A stretch of 25,815 nucleotides of DNA from JAWVZB01 sp033722375 (GCA_033722375.1 JAWVZB010000040.1:1-25815), one strand, 5' to 3'. Shown: positions 1-7,464, counted from the stretch's first letter. A program made the numbers and translations. The notes: generated by a model not told the origin, from the letters alone.

Positions 1-1
1 G

Positions 2-109
2 GAAGTCTCACAGGGCTACGAGTGCGGTATCGGGCTCGCGAAGTTCCAGGACGTGAAGGAGGGCGACGTCTTCGAGGTCTACGAGACCGTCGAGGTCGAG
101 CGCGTCTGA
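2..109 (+). CDS. infB: Translation initiation factor IF-2, C-terminal end (partial)
   Basis: Only the last 35 codons are in the window; the gene starts upstream. The reading frame beginning at base 2 encodes a segment with YECGIGL followed by a KEGD turn and an acidic end, ending in TGA at 107-109. This matches the last beta-barrel domain of IF-2, the GTPase that places initiator tRNA on the 30S subunit; the ECGI and GD elements are typical of the family's C-terminus. The assignment is supported by the next genes (ylxP-like, rbfA, nrnA, truB, ribF), which commonly follow infB. The fragment is too short to say anything about the rest of the protein. Confidence 0.85.
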   Translation, partial: EVSQGYECGIGLAKFQDVKEGDVFEVYETVEVERV

Positions 110-112
110 CGC

Positions 113-472
113 ATGTCCAACGACCGCGGAACCGTGCACGTCGGTGCGATGCGGGTGGAGCTCCACCTGCCCGGGGCCTCGAGCCTGAAGGGCAAGCGGG
201 CGCTGCTGAATAAGACCAAGGCGGCGCTCAAGCGCGAGCTCGAGTGCAGCGTTGCCGAGGTCGGCTTCCAGGACCTGTGGCAGCGTGCGGCCCTCGGCGT
301 CGCGGTCGCCTCGTCCAGTGCGACCGGTGTGGACCGGGTGCTCGATCGGGTGATCGCCGTCATCGAACGCGATCCCAGGGTCGTCGTGACCTCGGCGGTG
401 TCAGAGGCGACATCGCTCGACGCGGACGTGGTCGACCTGCCGGACGGCTCACCCCGTGGCACGAGCTGGTGA
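113..472 (+). CDS. YlxP-like DUF503 family protein
   Basis: This is a 119-residue protein with the DUF503 pattern: an N-terminal strand VGAMRVELHLPG, then SLKGKR, then the conserved SVAEV...QDLWQRAALGVAV block near residues 44-65 and a C-terminal IERDP helix end. Members, called YlxP in Bacillus, are encoded between infB and rbfA. They are small dimeric proteins thought to bind RNA and act near ribosome assembly, but the biochemical role is not firmly established. The ATG lies three bases after the infB stop with no strong ribosome-binding site, so translation is probably coupled to infB. The last 15 or so residues are Gly/Pro/Ser-rich and not typical of the core fold. Confidence 0.85.
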   Translation: MSNDRGTVHVGAMRVELHLPGASSLKGKRALLNKTKAALKRELECSVAEVGFQDLWQRAALGVAVASSSATGVDRVLDRVIAVIERDPRVVVTSAVSEATSLDADVVDLPDGSPRGTSW

Positions 473-512
473 CCCTCCGCACCATGGTGGACGACAGACG
501 ACGAGTAGGACC

Positions 513-905
513 ATGACCCGAGGCAACCCCCGCACCGACGGAACACTGCGCTCGGTGATCGCGACGCTCCTCGAGCAGGAGTTCGGCGACCCGCGCCTCA
601 ACTTCGTCACCATCACCGAGGTCGAGTCGACCCCGGACGTGAAGCACGCGACCGTCTACTACACGACGCTCGATCCCTCCATCGTCTCGGACGCCGGTGG
701 GCGCGACAGCGACCGGCTCGCGGAGCCACACGAGGTGGCGGCGGCCCTCGAATCGGCCGCGCCCCGCCTCCAAGCGCTGCTCGCCGGTCGCGTCCGGCTG
801 CGCAACACGCCACAGCTCGAGTTCGTACCCGACCCCGTGGCCGAGCAGGCCGGGAAGGTCGAGGCGCTGCTGCGTCAGGTCCGGGCGGAACGGGAGCAGG
901 GATGA
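513..905 (+). CDS. rbfA: Ribosome-binding factor A
   Basis: The product is 130 residues and has RbfA features: a first helix with the LRSVIATLLEQEF pattern, a DPRLNFVTITEVESTPD segment at roughly residues 30-46, a strand with ATVYY, and a late helix ending in LRNTPQLEFVPD. RbfA is a KH-like protein that binds the 30S subunit and helps mature the 5' end of 16S rRNA, and is important in the cold. I chose the ATG at 513 because GAGTAGGA lies just upstream. The same frame is open back to a GTG at 456, but that would overlap ylxP and add 19 residues unlike the family. The gene overlaps nrnA by ATGA. Length is normal. Confidence 0.93.
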   Translation: MTRGNPRTDGTLRSVIATLLEQEFGDPRLNFVTITEVESTPDVKHATVYYTTLDPSIVSDAGGRDSDRLAEPHEVAAALESAAPRLQALLAGRVRLRNTPQLEFVPDPVAEQAGKVEALLRQVRAEREQG

Positions 906-1948
906 GCTCCCGGGACGAGCGTGCGGCGGACTGGCTCGAGGACATCCCTCGGGCCGTGTGGGACGACGCCGTGGCGACCATCCGGGATGCCGTCAACGGT
1001 GGCTACAGCATCGTGCTGGCCGGACACGAGTACCCGGACGGCGATGCGCTCGGGTCGATGCTCGCGCTGCACCTGTTCTTCCGTCGCTACGACGGGCAGA
1101 CCGTGGCGACCTTCTCCGGAGACCCGTTCCAGGTTCCACCGCAGTACACGTTCCTGCCGGGGCTCGAGACGCTCACGCCGCCCTCAGAGGTGGATCTCAC
1201 CCCCGATCTGCTGGTCGCGCTCGACACCGCCAGCGCCGAGCGGCTCGGCGAGCTCGCCTCCCTCGCCGACGACGCCGGCACCGTGATCGTCATCGACCAT
1301 CACGCGAGCTCCAAGGAGTTCGGTGACATCCGGCTCGTCGCCCCGAACGCTGCCGCCACGGTCGTGATCGTCGAGGAGCTCCTGGATCGACTCGGTGCGA
1401 CCCTCGATCGCGAGCTCGCCGCGTGCCTCTACGTGGGGCTCGTGACCGACACGGGTCGTTTCCAATACGCCAACACGGACCGTGCCGCGATGGAGCTCGG
1501 GAGCCGGCTCCTCGAGACCGGGATCGAGCACGAGGCCATGAGCCGGCAGATCTTCGACAGCCACTCCTTCGGGTTCCTGAAGGTCCAGGCACGGGTCCTC
1601 GACCGTGCCACGTTCCTCCCGAGCCCCAGCCTCGTCTACTCGTGGGTGACCCAGGACGATCTCGACACGCTCGGCGTGGCGGTCGAGGAGACCGAGAGCT
1701 TGATCGACGTGCTGCGCACGGTCGAGACCGCCGAGGTCGCCATGGTCCTGAAGGAGGACACGGACGGGTCCTGGCGGGTGTCCCTGCGCTCGAAGGGGTC
1801 GATCGACGTCGGCGTGCTCGCCACCGAGCTGGGAGGTGGCGGTCACGCGTTCGCTGCCGGGTTCTCGAGCGACGCCTCGCGTGAGGACATCGTCGCCGAC
1901 GTGACCGCGCGGCTCGACGACACCACCCCGCGCGCGGCGGCCGGCTGA
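902..1948 (+). CDS. nrnA: DHH/DHHA1 phosphoesterase, NrnA-type (nanoRNase / pAp phosphatase)
   Basis: The 348-residue product has the two-domain DHH architecture. Metal-binding motifs are visible as H42 with D46 and D48 (PDGDALGS), D108 in ALDTA and D132-H133-H134. The C-terminal DHHA1 domain carries GGGGH at 311-315 followed by AFAAG, which binds substrate. NrnA-type enzymes degrade 2-5 nucleotide RNAs and dephosphorylate 3'-phosphoadenosine 5'-phosphate; some actinobacterial members also cleave cyclic-di-AMP or linear dinucleotides. The start overlaps the rbfA stop (ATGA) and the stop overlaps the truB start (TGATG), so the three are translationally coupled. Which substrate predominates cannot be read from the sequence. 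Confidence 0.9.
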   Translation: MSSRDERAADWLEDIPRAVWDDAVATIRDAVNGGYSIVLAGHEYPDGDALGSMLALHLFFRRYDGQTVATFSGDPFQVPPQYTFLPGLETLTPPSEVDLTPDLLVALDTASAERLGELASLADDAGTVIVIDHHASSKEFGDIRLVAPNAAATVVIVEELLDRLGATLDRELAACLYVGLVTDTGRFQYANTDRAAMELGSRLLETGIEHEAMSRQIFDSHSFGFLKVQARVLDRATFLPSPSLVYSWVTQDDLDTLGVAVEETESLIDVLRTVETAEVAMVLKEDTDGSWRVSLRSKGSIDVGVLATELGGGGHAFAAGFSSDASREDIVADVTARLDDTTPRAAAG

Positions 1949-2862
1949 TGCCCCTCGACGGCGTCCTCGTCGTGGACAAGCCCGCCGGTCTGACCTCCCA
2001 CGACGTCGTCGACGTGGTCAGGAAGGCCGCCCACCAGCGCAAGGTGGGCCACACCGGCACGCTCGATCCCGACGCGACGGGCGTGCTCGTCCTGTGCCTG
2101 GGCCGAGCCACCCGGCTGGTCCGCTTCCTCCAGGCGGGGAGGAAGACCTACGTCGCCACCGCGCAGCTCGGAGCCGTGACGGCGTCTCAGGACGCCTCCG
2201 GCGAGGTCACCGCCGAGACCGATGCGAGCCACGTCGACGAGGACGACGTCCGCGAGGCACTGGAGCGCTTCCGCGGCGAGATCGAGCAGGTTCCGCCGAT
2301 GGTGTCGGCGCTCAAGGTGGACGGGGAACGCTTGCACGAGAAGGCACGACGCGGCGAGGTCGTCGAGCGTGAGCCACGTCCGGTGACGATCCACGAGCTC
2401 GTGCTCGAGCACTTCGAAGGCGGGGGGCCGCGACCCGAGCTGCGCTTCCGCGTGACCTGCTCGGCCGGCACCTACGTACGCACGCTGGCCCACGATCTCG
2501 GCACTGCGTTGGGGGTCGGCGGCCACCTGACGGATCTGCGACGGGTGTCCAACGGCCCCTTCACCGAGGGCGTCGCGACGCCGCTGTCCGAGATCGAGGC
2601 CTGCGCGGACCCCGACGAGCTCGAAGACCAGCTGGTGGACCTGTTGACCGCGACCAGTCACCTCGAGCGGGTGACCATCGACGATGCCGACCTCGCTCGC
2701 CGGTTGACCCACGGCGGGCAACTGGCTGAGCAGGGCATCGACGGCGTCTACACCGTCGCGTTCGACGGGCGGTTGGTCGGTGTCTATCGCGACCGCGACG
2801 GTGCCGGCCGTCCAGAGGTGGTGCTGTTGCGCCCCGAGCAGCTCGAAGGGACGCGGTCGTGA
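1948..2862 (+). CDS. truB: tRNA pseudouridine(55) synthase TruB
   Basis: The 304-residue product begins with the TruB hallmark GVLVVDKPAGLTSHDVV and continues to GHTGTLDPDATGVL, in which D40 is the catalytic aspartate. Further family blocks are the Y in RKTYVA, the VPPMVSALKVDGERLHEKARRGE region and the CSAGTYVRTLAHDLG block near residues 171-185. TruB makes pseudouridine at position 55 in the T loop of most tRNAs and also acts as a tRNA folding chaperone. A C-terminal stretch from about residue 235 resembles the PUA-like extension found in actinobacterial TruB. It overlaps nrnA by one base and ribF by four bases (GTGA), so it is inside the operon. Length is normal. Confidence 0.95.
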   Translation: MPLDGVLVVDKPAGLTSHDVVDVVRKAAHQRKVGHTGTLDPDATGVLVLCLGRATRLVRFLQAGRKTYVATAQLGAVTASQDASGEVTAETDASHVDEDDVREALERFRGEIEQVPPMVSALKVDGERLHEKARRGEVVEREPRPVTIHELVLEHFEGGGPRPELRFRVTCSAGTYVRTLAHDLGTALGVGGHLTDLRRVSNGPFTEGVATPLSEIEACADPDELEDQLVDLLTATSHLERVTIDDADLARRLTHGGQLAEQGIDGVYTVAFDGRLVGVYRDRDGAGRPEVVLLRPEQLEGTRS

Positions 2863-3782
2863 CCCGCGTCGCCCATCACGTCGACGAGGTCGACGAACAA
2901 CCGTCGGTCGTGACGATCGGTGTCTTCGACGGTGTCCACCGTGGCCACCAGGCCATCATCGGCCGCGCTCGGAAGGAGGCAGCGGACCGCCGCTGCAGAT
3001 CGGTGGTCGTCACCTTCGACCGGCATCCCGAGGAGGTCGTGCGCCCCGAGGCGGCACCGGCCTACCTCCAGACCCTCGACGCGAAGATCGAGACGCTGAC
3101 CGCGCAGGAGGTCGACCTCGTCGTCGTGCTCGCCTTCACGCCCGAGCTCTCGCAGCTCAGTCCCGACCAGTTCGTCTCCCGGGTCCTGGCAGGGCCGCTC
3201 GCGGCGACCGCGGTGGTGGTCGGGGAGAACTTCCGCTACGGACATCGGGCCGCAGGCGACATCGACACCCTCGCAGCGGCCGGGGCAGCGCACGGGTTCG
3301 AGGTCGACCCCGTCGCGCTGATCGACGACGGGGACCACACGATCTCGTCGACCGCGATCCGCGAGCGCCTACGCGACGGTGACGTCGCCTGGGCGACCGA
3401 CGCGCTCGGCCGGCCCTACCGGCTCCGGGGTGTCGTCGGTCGGGGGGAGGGGCGTGGCCGGAGCATCGGCGTCCCGACCGCCAACCTCGATCTCGAGGTG
3501 AACCTCGTCGTCCCCGCGGTGGGGGTCTACGCCGGGCGGGCCCGCGTCCTCCCGGACGATGCGACACACCGCTGCGTGACCAACATCGGCTCGCGGCCGA
3601 CCTTCGGGGGGCAGGACGTCACGGTGGAGGCTCACCTGCTGGACATCGATCGCGACCTGTACGGCCGAGAACTCGAGGTCGGCTTCGAGGCGAGGCTCCG
3701 CGACGAACGGCGCTTCGACGGTCCTGAGGAGCTCGTGGCGCAGATCCACCGCGACATCGAGCGCGCGCGGGGCCTCGCCTGA
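2859..3782 (+). CDS. ribF: Bifunctional riboflavin kinase / FAD synthetase
   Basis: The product is 307 residues. The N-terminal FMN adenylyltransferase domain shows GVFDGVHRGH at 21-30 (the nucleotidyltransferase HxGH-like motif), VTFDRHPEE at 51-59 and ENFRYGHRAAGD near 123-134, plus ISSTAIRE. The C-terminal riboflavin kinase domain shows GRGEGRGRSIGVPTAN, with the PTAN metal/ATP motif at 206-209, and TNIGSRPTF further on. The enzyme turns riboflavin into FMN and then FAD in the cytoplasm. The GTG start overlaps the truB stop as GTGA. It is the last gene of the infB-ribF run; an imperfect hairpin follows at once. FAD made here could serve the ThyX-like flavoprotein encoded at 14328. Confidence 0.95.
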   Translation: MTRVAHHVDEVDEQPSVVTIGVFDGVHRGHQAIIGRARKEAADRRCRSVVVTFDRHPEEVVRPEAAPAYLQTLDAKIETLTAQEVDLVVVLAFTPELSQLSPDQFVSRVLAGPLAATAVVVGENFRYGHRAAGDIDTLAAAGAAHGFEVDPVALIDDGDHTISSTAIRERLRDGDVAWATDALGRPYRLRGVVGRGEGRGRSIGVPTANLDLEVNLVVPAVGVYAGRARVLPDDATHRCVTNIGSRPTFGGQDVTVEAHLLDIDRDLYGRELEVGFEARLRDERRFDGPEELVAQIHRDIERARGLA

Positions 3783-3785
3783 GCC

Positions 3786-3805
3786 TCGGCCGGTTGGCCA
3801 GCCGA
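3786..3805 (+). terminator. Candidate terminator after ribF
   Basis: An imperfect inverted repeat starts four bases after the ribF stop: TCGGC pairs with GCCGA, then a C/A mismatch, then GG with CC around a TTGG loop. No T-run follows, as is usual in high-GC actinobacteria. It sits where the infB-ribF operon should end. Confidence 0.4.
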
Positions 3806-3822
3806 CGAACGGACAGGCCAGC

Positions 3823-3828
3823 TACGCT
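3823..3828 (+). promoter_or_regulatory. Candidate -10 box for the response regulator gene
   Basis: TACGCT fits the actinobacterial TANNNT -10 pattern and lies 30 bases before the GTG start, which has GGGGAGGAG just upstream (from 3847). No good -35 at 16-19 bases is visible. The call rests on position and on the same hexamer preceding rpsO. Confidence 0.35.
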
Positions 3829-3858
3829 CGGAACCGGGCGCGGACGGGGAGGAGCGCT

Positions 3859-4239
3859 GTGACCCGCATCCTGATCGCCGAGGACGATCACGCGGTGGTT
3901 CACATGCTCGAGCTCACGTTCGCCACCGAGGGATTCGAGACCGAGGCCGTCCGCGACGGTCAGGCCGCACTCGACCGCATCGAGCAGGGCGATCCGGTCG
4001 ACGTCGTCATCCTCGACATCATGATGCCCGAGGTCGATGGCTACACGGTCCTCGAGGCGTTGCAGGACGATGAGGCGTGGAGCGACACGAAGGTCGTGAT
4101 CGCCACCGCGCTCAAGACCGACGAGGACGTCTGGAAAGGGTGGTCGTCGGGGGCGGACTACTACCTCCCCAAGCCGTTCGACCTCGACCACCTCCGTGAG
4201 GTGGTCAACCGCCTCATCGCCGGTGCTCCGGTCACCTAG
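3859..4239 (+). CDS. Single-domain response regulator (CheY-like receiver)
   Basis: This 126-residue protein is only a receiver domain. The acidic pocket E8-D9-D10, phosphoacceptor D53 in ILDIMMP, T83 in VVIATAL and K105 in LPKPFD are all present, so it should be phosphorylatable. There is no DNA-binding or enzymatic output domain, so it must act through a partner protein. No histidine kinase is encoded in the window, making it an orphan. The GTG start has a strong Shine-Dalgarno sequence, GGGGAGGAG. A weak stem-loop at 4238-4266 may end the transcript. It lies between ribF and rpsO with its own likely promoter, so it appears to be a separate unit. The output could be protein-protein control of a kinase or transport system; the sequence does not say which. 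Confidence 0.88.
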   Translation: MTRILIAEDDHAVVHMLELTFATEGFETEAVRDGQAALDRIEQGDPVDVVILDIMMPEVDGYTVLEALQDDEAWSDTKVVIATALKTDEDVWKGWSSGADYYLPKPFDLDHLREVVNRLIAGAPVT

Positions 4240-4266
4240 CGAGCACGTCGCGCCAGCGCGCACGCT
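4238..4266 (+). terminator. Weak stem-loop after the response regulator gene
   Basis: AGCG pairs with CGCT across an imperfect stem with two internal mismatches, beginning at the stop codon itself and ending just before the rpsO promoter. There is no T-run. It could terminate the upstream transcript but is not a strong structure. Confidence 0.3.
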
Positions 4267-4267
4267 G

Positions 4268-4297
4268 TTGCACGCCGACCGCTGGACCCCATACGCT
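4268..4297 (+). promoter_or_regulatory. Candidate sigma-70-type promoter of rpsO
   Basis: TTGCAC at 4268-4273 and TACGCT at 4292-4297 are separated by 18 bases. This is one of only two places in the window with both a recognisable -35 and a TANNNT -10. A start near 4304 would give rpsO a leader of about 195 nucleotides. Confidence 0.5.
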
Positions 4298-4418
4298 CTG
4301 TGTTGAGCGGCCCAGACGGGTCGCTCTCACCGTGCCCGTACGGGTCCCCGGCCCTTCACGACGAAGGCTCTGGGGTACGGGATCGCCGTCACCTCTGTCT
4401 CCGACACGAGCGTGGCGT

Positions 4419-4468
4419 GGCGCCAAGAGGGCGCCGGGTCGGTCCCCGGCAGCAGCTTGCTGATCCGG
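4419..4468 (+). promoter_or_regulatory. Structured rpsO leader with competing hairpins
   Basis: Three stem-loops overlap. Hairpin A is GGCGCC (4419-4424) with GGCGCC (4430-4435) around AAGAG. Hairpin B is GCCGGG (4433-4438) with CCCGGC (4445-4450) around TCGGTC. Hairpin C is CCGG plus CAGCA (4446-4454) with TGCTG (4458-4462) and CCGG (4465-4468) around GCT, with a two-base bulge. A and B share bases, and so do B and C, so A plus C or B alone can form. The ribosome-binding site GAGGAG lies about 16 bases downstream. Ribosomal protein S15 represses its own mRNA through leader structures in several bacteria, so autoregulation is a reasonable inference. Confidence 0.45.
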
Positions 4469-4498
4469 CGAGGCAGGGCGAGACGAGGAGAGAACACC

Positions 4499-4771
4499 GT
4501 GGCTGTGACGCTGCCAGACGACAAGCAGGAGATCATCGAGCGGTTCGCCCGCTTCGATGGCGACACCGGCTCCCCCGAGGTGCAGGTGGCGCTCCTGACG
4601 AGGCGAATCGCTCACCTGACCGAGCACCTCCAGACCCACAAGCAGGATCACCATTCCCGCCGTGGGCTCCTGATGCTCGTCGGACAGCGGCGCCGGCTTC
4701 TCAACTACCTGAAGAAGACCGACATCGACCGCTACCGCTCGCTCATCTCCGAGCTCGAGCTGCGTCGTTAG
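4499..4771 (+). CDS. rpsO: 30S ribosomal protein S15
   Basis: The 90-residue product is a full-length S15: an N-terminal helix with KQEIIERFARFDGDTGSPEVQ, then LLTRRIAHLTEHLQTHKQDHHSRRGLL, then a basic segment QRRRLLNYLKKTD and a C-terminal IDRYRSLISELELRR. S15 binds the three-way junction of 16S rRNA helices 20-22 early in 30S assembly; the conserved H and D residues of the THKQDHHSRRG loop contact it. I chose the GTG at 4499 because GAGGAG lies nine bases upstream; a second GTG two codons later is possible. The frame is open further upstream, but those residues are not S15-like. A strong terminator follows. Order rpsO-pnp is widely conserved. Confidence 0.96.
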   Translation: MAVTLPDDKQEIIERFARFDGDTGSPEVQVALLTRRIAHLTEHLQTHKQDHHSRRGLLMLVGQRRRLLNYLKKTDIDRYRSLISELELRR

Positions 4772-4776
4772 CACAC

Positions 4777-4799
4777 GAACCGGGGCCACGCCCCGGTTC
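4777..4799 (+). terminator. Rho-independent-type terminator after rpsO
   Basis: A perfect 10-bp stem, GAACCGGGGC with GCCCCGGTTC around the loop CAC, starts six bases after the rpsO stop. The T-run is very short (TTCTGACGTTCT). Some readthrough into pnp would be expected, as in other rpsO-pnp pairs. Confidence 0.8.
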
Positions 4800-4807
4800 T
4801 GACGTTC

Positions 4808-4813
4808 TACCCT
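4808..4813 (+). promoter_or_regulatory. Candidate -10 box for pnp
   Basis: TACCCT fits TANNNT and lies just past the rpsO terminator. No -35 is visible, because the expected position falls in the terminator stem. If used, it gives pnp a leader of about 200 nucleotides containing the hairpin at 4884-4909. Confidence 0.3.
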
Positions 4814-4883
4814 CGTACCGACAACTTCATACCCACCAGTCCCTGGAGACCGGACCCCAGTCGGTCGGTCGTCAGTGGAGACC

Positions 4884-4909
4884 CCTCGAAGGGCTCGCGG
4901 CTCTCGAGG
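4884..4909 (+). promoter_or_regulatory. Long hairpin in the rpsO-pnp intergenic region (candidate processing site)
   Basis: CCTCGA then GGGCT pair with GGCTC then TCGAGG around a CGC loop, giving an 11-bp stem with one bulged A at 4890 and a G-U and a U-G pair. In E. coli and Streptomyces the pnp leader is cut by RNase III in a hairpin, and PNPase then represses its own message. The position and stem suggest a similar role here. Confidence 0.4.
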
Positions 4910-5019
4910 TGCCCTCACTGATAGACCGGCCCAGCGTCGGAGAATCCGACCCCGTACCCGGCCTCCGGGGCCCCGTGAGCATCCGTTCGCGGGACACGAC
5001 CCCTAAGGAGGCAACCACG

Positions 5020-7464
5020 ATGGGTGCCCTAGGAAACATCGAACATTCCGTCGAGATCGACGGGAAGACCATCACCTTCGAGGGCGGCAAGGTCGCCCAG
5101 CAGGCCGGTGGCTCCGTCGTCACGACCGTCGGGGACAGCAAGGTCCTCACGACCACGACCGCGGGAGCTCCCAAGGAGTTCCTCGGCTTCTTCCCCCTCA
5201 CCATCGAGGTGGAAGAGCGCATGTACGCAGCGGGGCGCATCCCCGGCTCGTTCTTCAAGCGTGAAGGACGTCCGCCCGAGAACGCGATCCTCGCCGCCCG
5301 CCTGACCGACCGGCCGCTGCGCCCGACCTTCGCCGACGGCCTGCGCAACGAGATCCAGGTCGTCAACACGATCCTCCAGACGACCCAGTTCGACCCCTAC
5401 GACGTCGTGGCGATGAACGGCTCGTCGCTCGCGACCATGCTCGCCGGCGTGCCGTTCGACGGCCCGATCGGTGCGACCCGCTACGCGATGATGCGCGACG
5501 GGTCCTGGATCGCCTTCCCGAGCTACGAAGAGCTCGAGGAGGACGCGGTCTTCAACATGGTCGTCGCCGGCCGTCTCGACGACGACGGCGAGGTCGCGAT
5601 CCTGATGATCGAGGCCGAGGCGACCCCCGACTCGCTGCTCAAGATCGACATGGGCGCCGAGAAGCCGACCGAGGAGGTCATCGGCCGCGCCATCGAGGAC
5701 GTCAAGCCGCTGATCCGGGACCTCTGCGAGGCCCAGCAGGCGTTCATCGACAAGATCGGGCGTCCCGACGTCGCGGATCTGCCGCGGTTCCCCGACTACA
5801 CCGACGAGGTCTACGAGCTCGTCGACGAGAAGTCGCGGGACGCGATCAACGACCTCTACCACAGCTCCGATCTGACGAAGTCCGAGCGGGGCGAGCGCAT
5901 GAGCGAGCTCCGGCAGGAGGCGGTCGAGCACGTCGCCGCCAACGGTCCGGACGAGCTCGACGAGGAGACGCGCAACAAGGAAGCCAAGAACGCCTTCCGT
6001 GCCGTCGAGAAGGCAGTCGTGCGCCGCATGATCTCCGAAGAGGGCCTGCGGATCGACGGCCGCGGCGTCCGCGACATCCGCGAGCTGTCGGCCGAGGTGG
6101 GGGTTCTGCCCACCACCCACGGCTCCGCGCTCTTCAGCCGGGGCGAGACCCAGGTGCTGTCGGTCCTCGCGCTCGGGACCACCCGTGAGGCGCAGCGGCT
6201 CGACACCCTCGACCCGCAGGAGGAGAAGACCTACCTCCACCACTACAACTTCCCGCCCTACTCGGTCGGGGAGACCGGCCGCATCGGGTCGCCCAAGCGC
6301 CGCGAGATCGGCCACGGGCTGCTCGCGGAGCGGGCGCTCGTGCCGGTGCTGCCGTCGCAGGACGAGTGGCCCTACACCATGCGGGTCGTCTCCGACGTCC
6401 TGAGCTCCAACGGCTCGACGTCGATGGCCTCGGTCTGCGGCTCCACCCTGTCGCTGATGGACGGTGGGGTCCCGATCCAGGCTCCGGTGGCGGGTATCGC
6501 CATGGGGCTCATCAAGGAAGGCGACACCTACACGACGCTCACCGACATCCAGGGCACCGAGGACTTCTTCGGTGACATGGACTTCAAGGTCGCCGGGACA
6601 CCCGACTTCGTGACCGCCCTCCAGCTCGACACGAAGCTCTCCGGCATCCCTGCCGACGTGCTGCGTGAGGCGCTGGCGCAGGCTCGTGACGCACGTCAGG
6701 AGATCCTCGAGGTCATGACGGCGGCGATCGCCGAGCCCCGCGAAGAGGTGGCCTCGACCGCCCCGCGCGTGGAGCTCATCCCGATCCCGAAGGACAAGAT
6801 CGGCGACGTCATCGGCCCCCGGGGCGCGGTCATCCGCGAGATCACCGAGGAGACCGGTGCCGAGATCGACATCGAGGAAGAGGACGGCCGCGGGATCGCG
6901 CGGGTCTACGCCGAGAACGCGGAGATCGCCACCGCTGCCCGCGACCGCATCAATGCGATCGCGAACCCGACCATCCCCGAGGTGGGCGAGCGCTACCACG
7001 CCACCGTCGTCAAGACGGTCGACTTCGGGGCGTTCGTGAGCCTCACCCCCGGCATCGACGGGCTGCTGCACATCTCCGAGATGTCGCGGATGGCCGGCCG
7101 CCGGCTCGACCACGGCGAGGAAGCCGTGGACGTCGGCGAGAAGGTGTGGGTCGAGATCAAGGACGTTCTCGACGGTGGACGCAAGTTCAAGCTCGAGTAC
7201 GTCGGTGACGAGACCGAGCCGGGCGCCGGACACCCCACCCCGCAGCAGCCGGACACCGCTGAGACGTCGGACACCGACGAGTCGTCGGACGGCGACGACA
7301 CGTCGGGTCGCGACGAGCCGAGCGGTGGCGCCCGGTCCCGGGCGCGCCGTGACCGCGGCGGCCGCGACCGCAGCGGAGGGAACGGCGACGACGGGGGCGA
7401 GCGCGACGACAGCGCCGAGCGCACCCGGACCCGGACCCGCAGTCGCTCGCGCGAGCGCGAGTGA
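5020..7464 (+). CDS. pnp: Polyribonucleotide nucleotidyltransferase (PNPase)
   Basis: The 814-residue product has all PNPase domains: a first RNase PH domain (about 10-150), a helical linker, a catalytic second RNase PH domain with GDMDFKVAGT near 518-527 (D519 and D521 are the metal/catalytic acids), a KH domain with GPRG at 599-602 and an S1 domain from about 656. It degrades RNA 3' to 5' by phosphorolysis and can add tails. The ATG at 5020 is chosen because AAGGAGG lies nine bases upstream; the frame is open to 4300 but the extra residues are not PNPase-like. From about residue 729 the protein ends in a disordered tail, first Asp/Ser/Thr-rich and then RGG-like, finishing in alternating Arg-Thr and Arg-Ser pairs. 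The stop overlaps the next gene as GTGA. Confidence 0.97.
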   Translation: MGALGNIEHSVEIDGKTITFEGGKVAQQAGGSVVTTVGDSKVLTTTTAGAPKEFLGFFPLTIEVEERMYAAGRIPGSFFKREGRPPENAILAARLTDRPLRPTFADGLRNEIQVVNTILQTTQFDPYDVVAMNGSSLATMLAGVPFDGPIGATRYAMMRDGSWIAFPSYEELEEDAVFNMVVAGRLDDDGEVAILMIEAEATPDSLLKIDMGAEKPTEEVIGRAIEDVKPLIRDLCEAQQAFIDKIGRPDVADLPRFPDYTDEVYELVDEKSRDAINDLYHSSDLTKSERGERMSELRQEAVEHVAANGPDELDEETRNKEAKNAFRAVEKAVVRRMISEEGLRIDGRGVRDIRELSAEVGVLPTTHGSALFSRGETQVLSVLALGTTREAQRLDTLDPQEEKTYLHHYNFPPYSVGETGRIGSPKRREIGHGLLAERALVPVLPSQDEWPYTMRVVSDVLSSNGSTSMASVCGSTLSLMDGGVPIQAPVAGIAMGLIKEGDTYTTLTDIQGTEDFFGDMDFKVAGTPDFVTALQLDTKLSGIPADVLREALAQARDARQEILEVMTAAIAEPREEVASTAPRVELIPIPKDKIGDVIGPRGAVIREITEETGAEIDIEEEDGRGIARVYAENAEIATAARDRINAIANPTIPEVGERYHATVVKTVDFGAFVSLTPGIDGLLHISEMSRMAGRRLDHGEEAVDVGEKVWVEIKDVLDGGRKFKLEYVGDETEPGAGHPTPQQPDTAETSDTDESSDGDDTSGRDEPSGGARSRARRDRGGRDRSGGNGDDGGERDDSAERTRTRTRSRSRERE

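Noticed and set aside
4300..5019. Upstream extension of the pnp frame through rpsO
   Set aside because: The extra 240 codons are not PNPase-like, cross the rpsO gene and its terminator, and a strong ribosome-binding site precedes the ATG at 5020.
5029..7233. 734-codon minus-strand open frame opposite pnp
   Set aside because: It is antisense to a clearly identified PNPase gene and consists of low-complexity Asp/Val/Leu/Arg sequence with no motif.
7444..7457. 14-bp palindrome CGCTCGCGCGAGCG just before the M16 gene start
   Set aside because: It encodes the Arg-Ser/Arg-Glu end of PNPase, and alternating such codons produce palindromes by chance. No separate role is supported.
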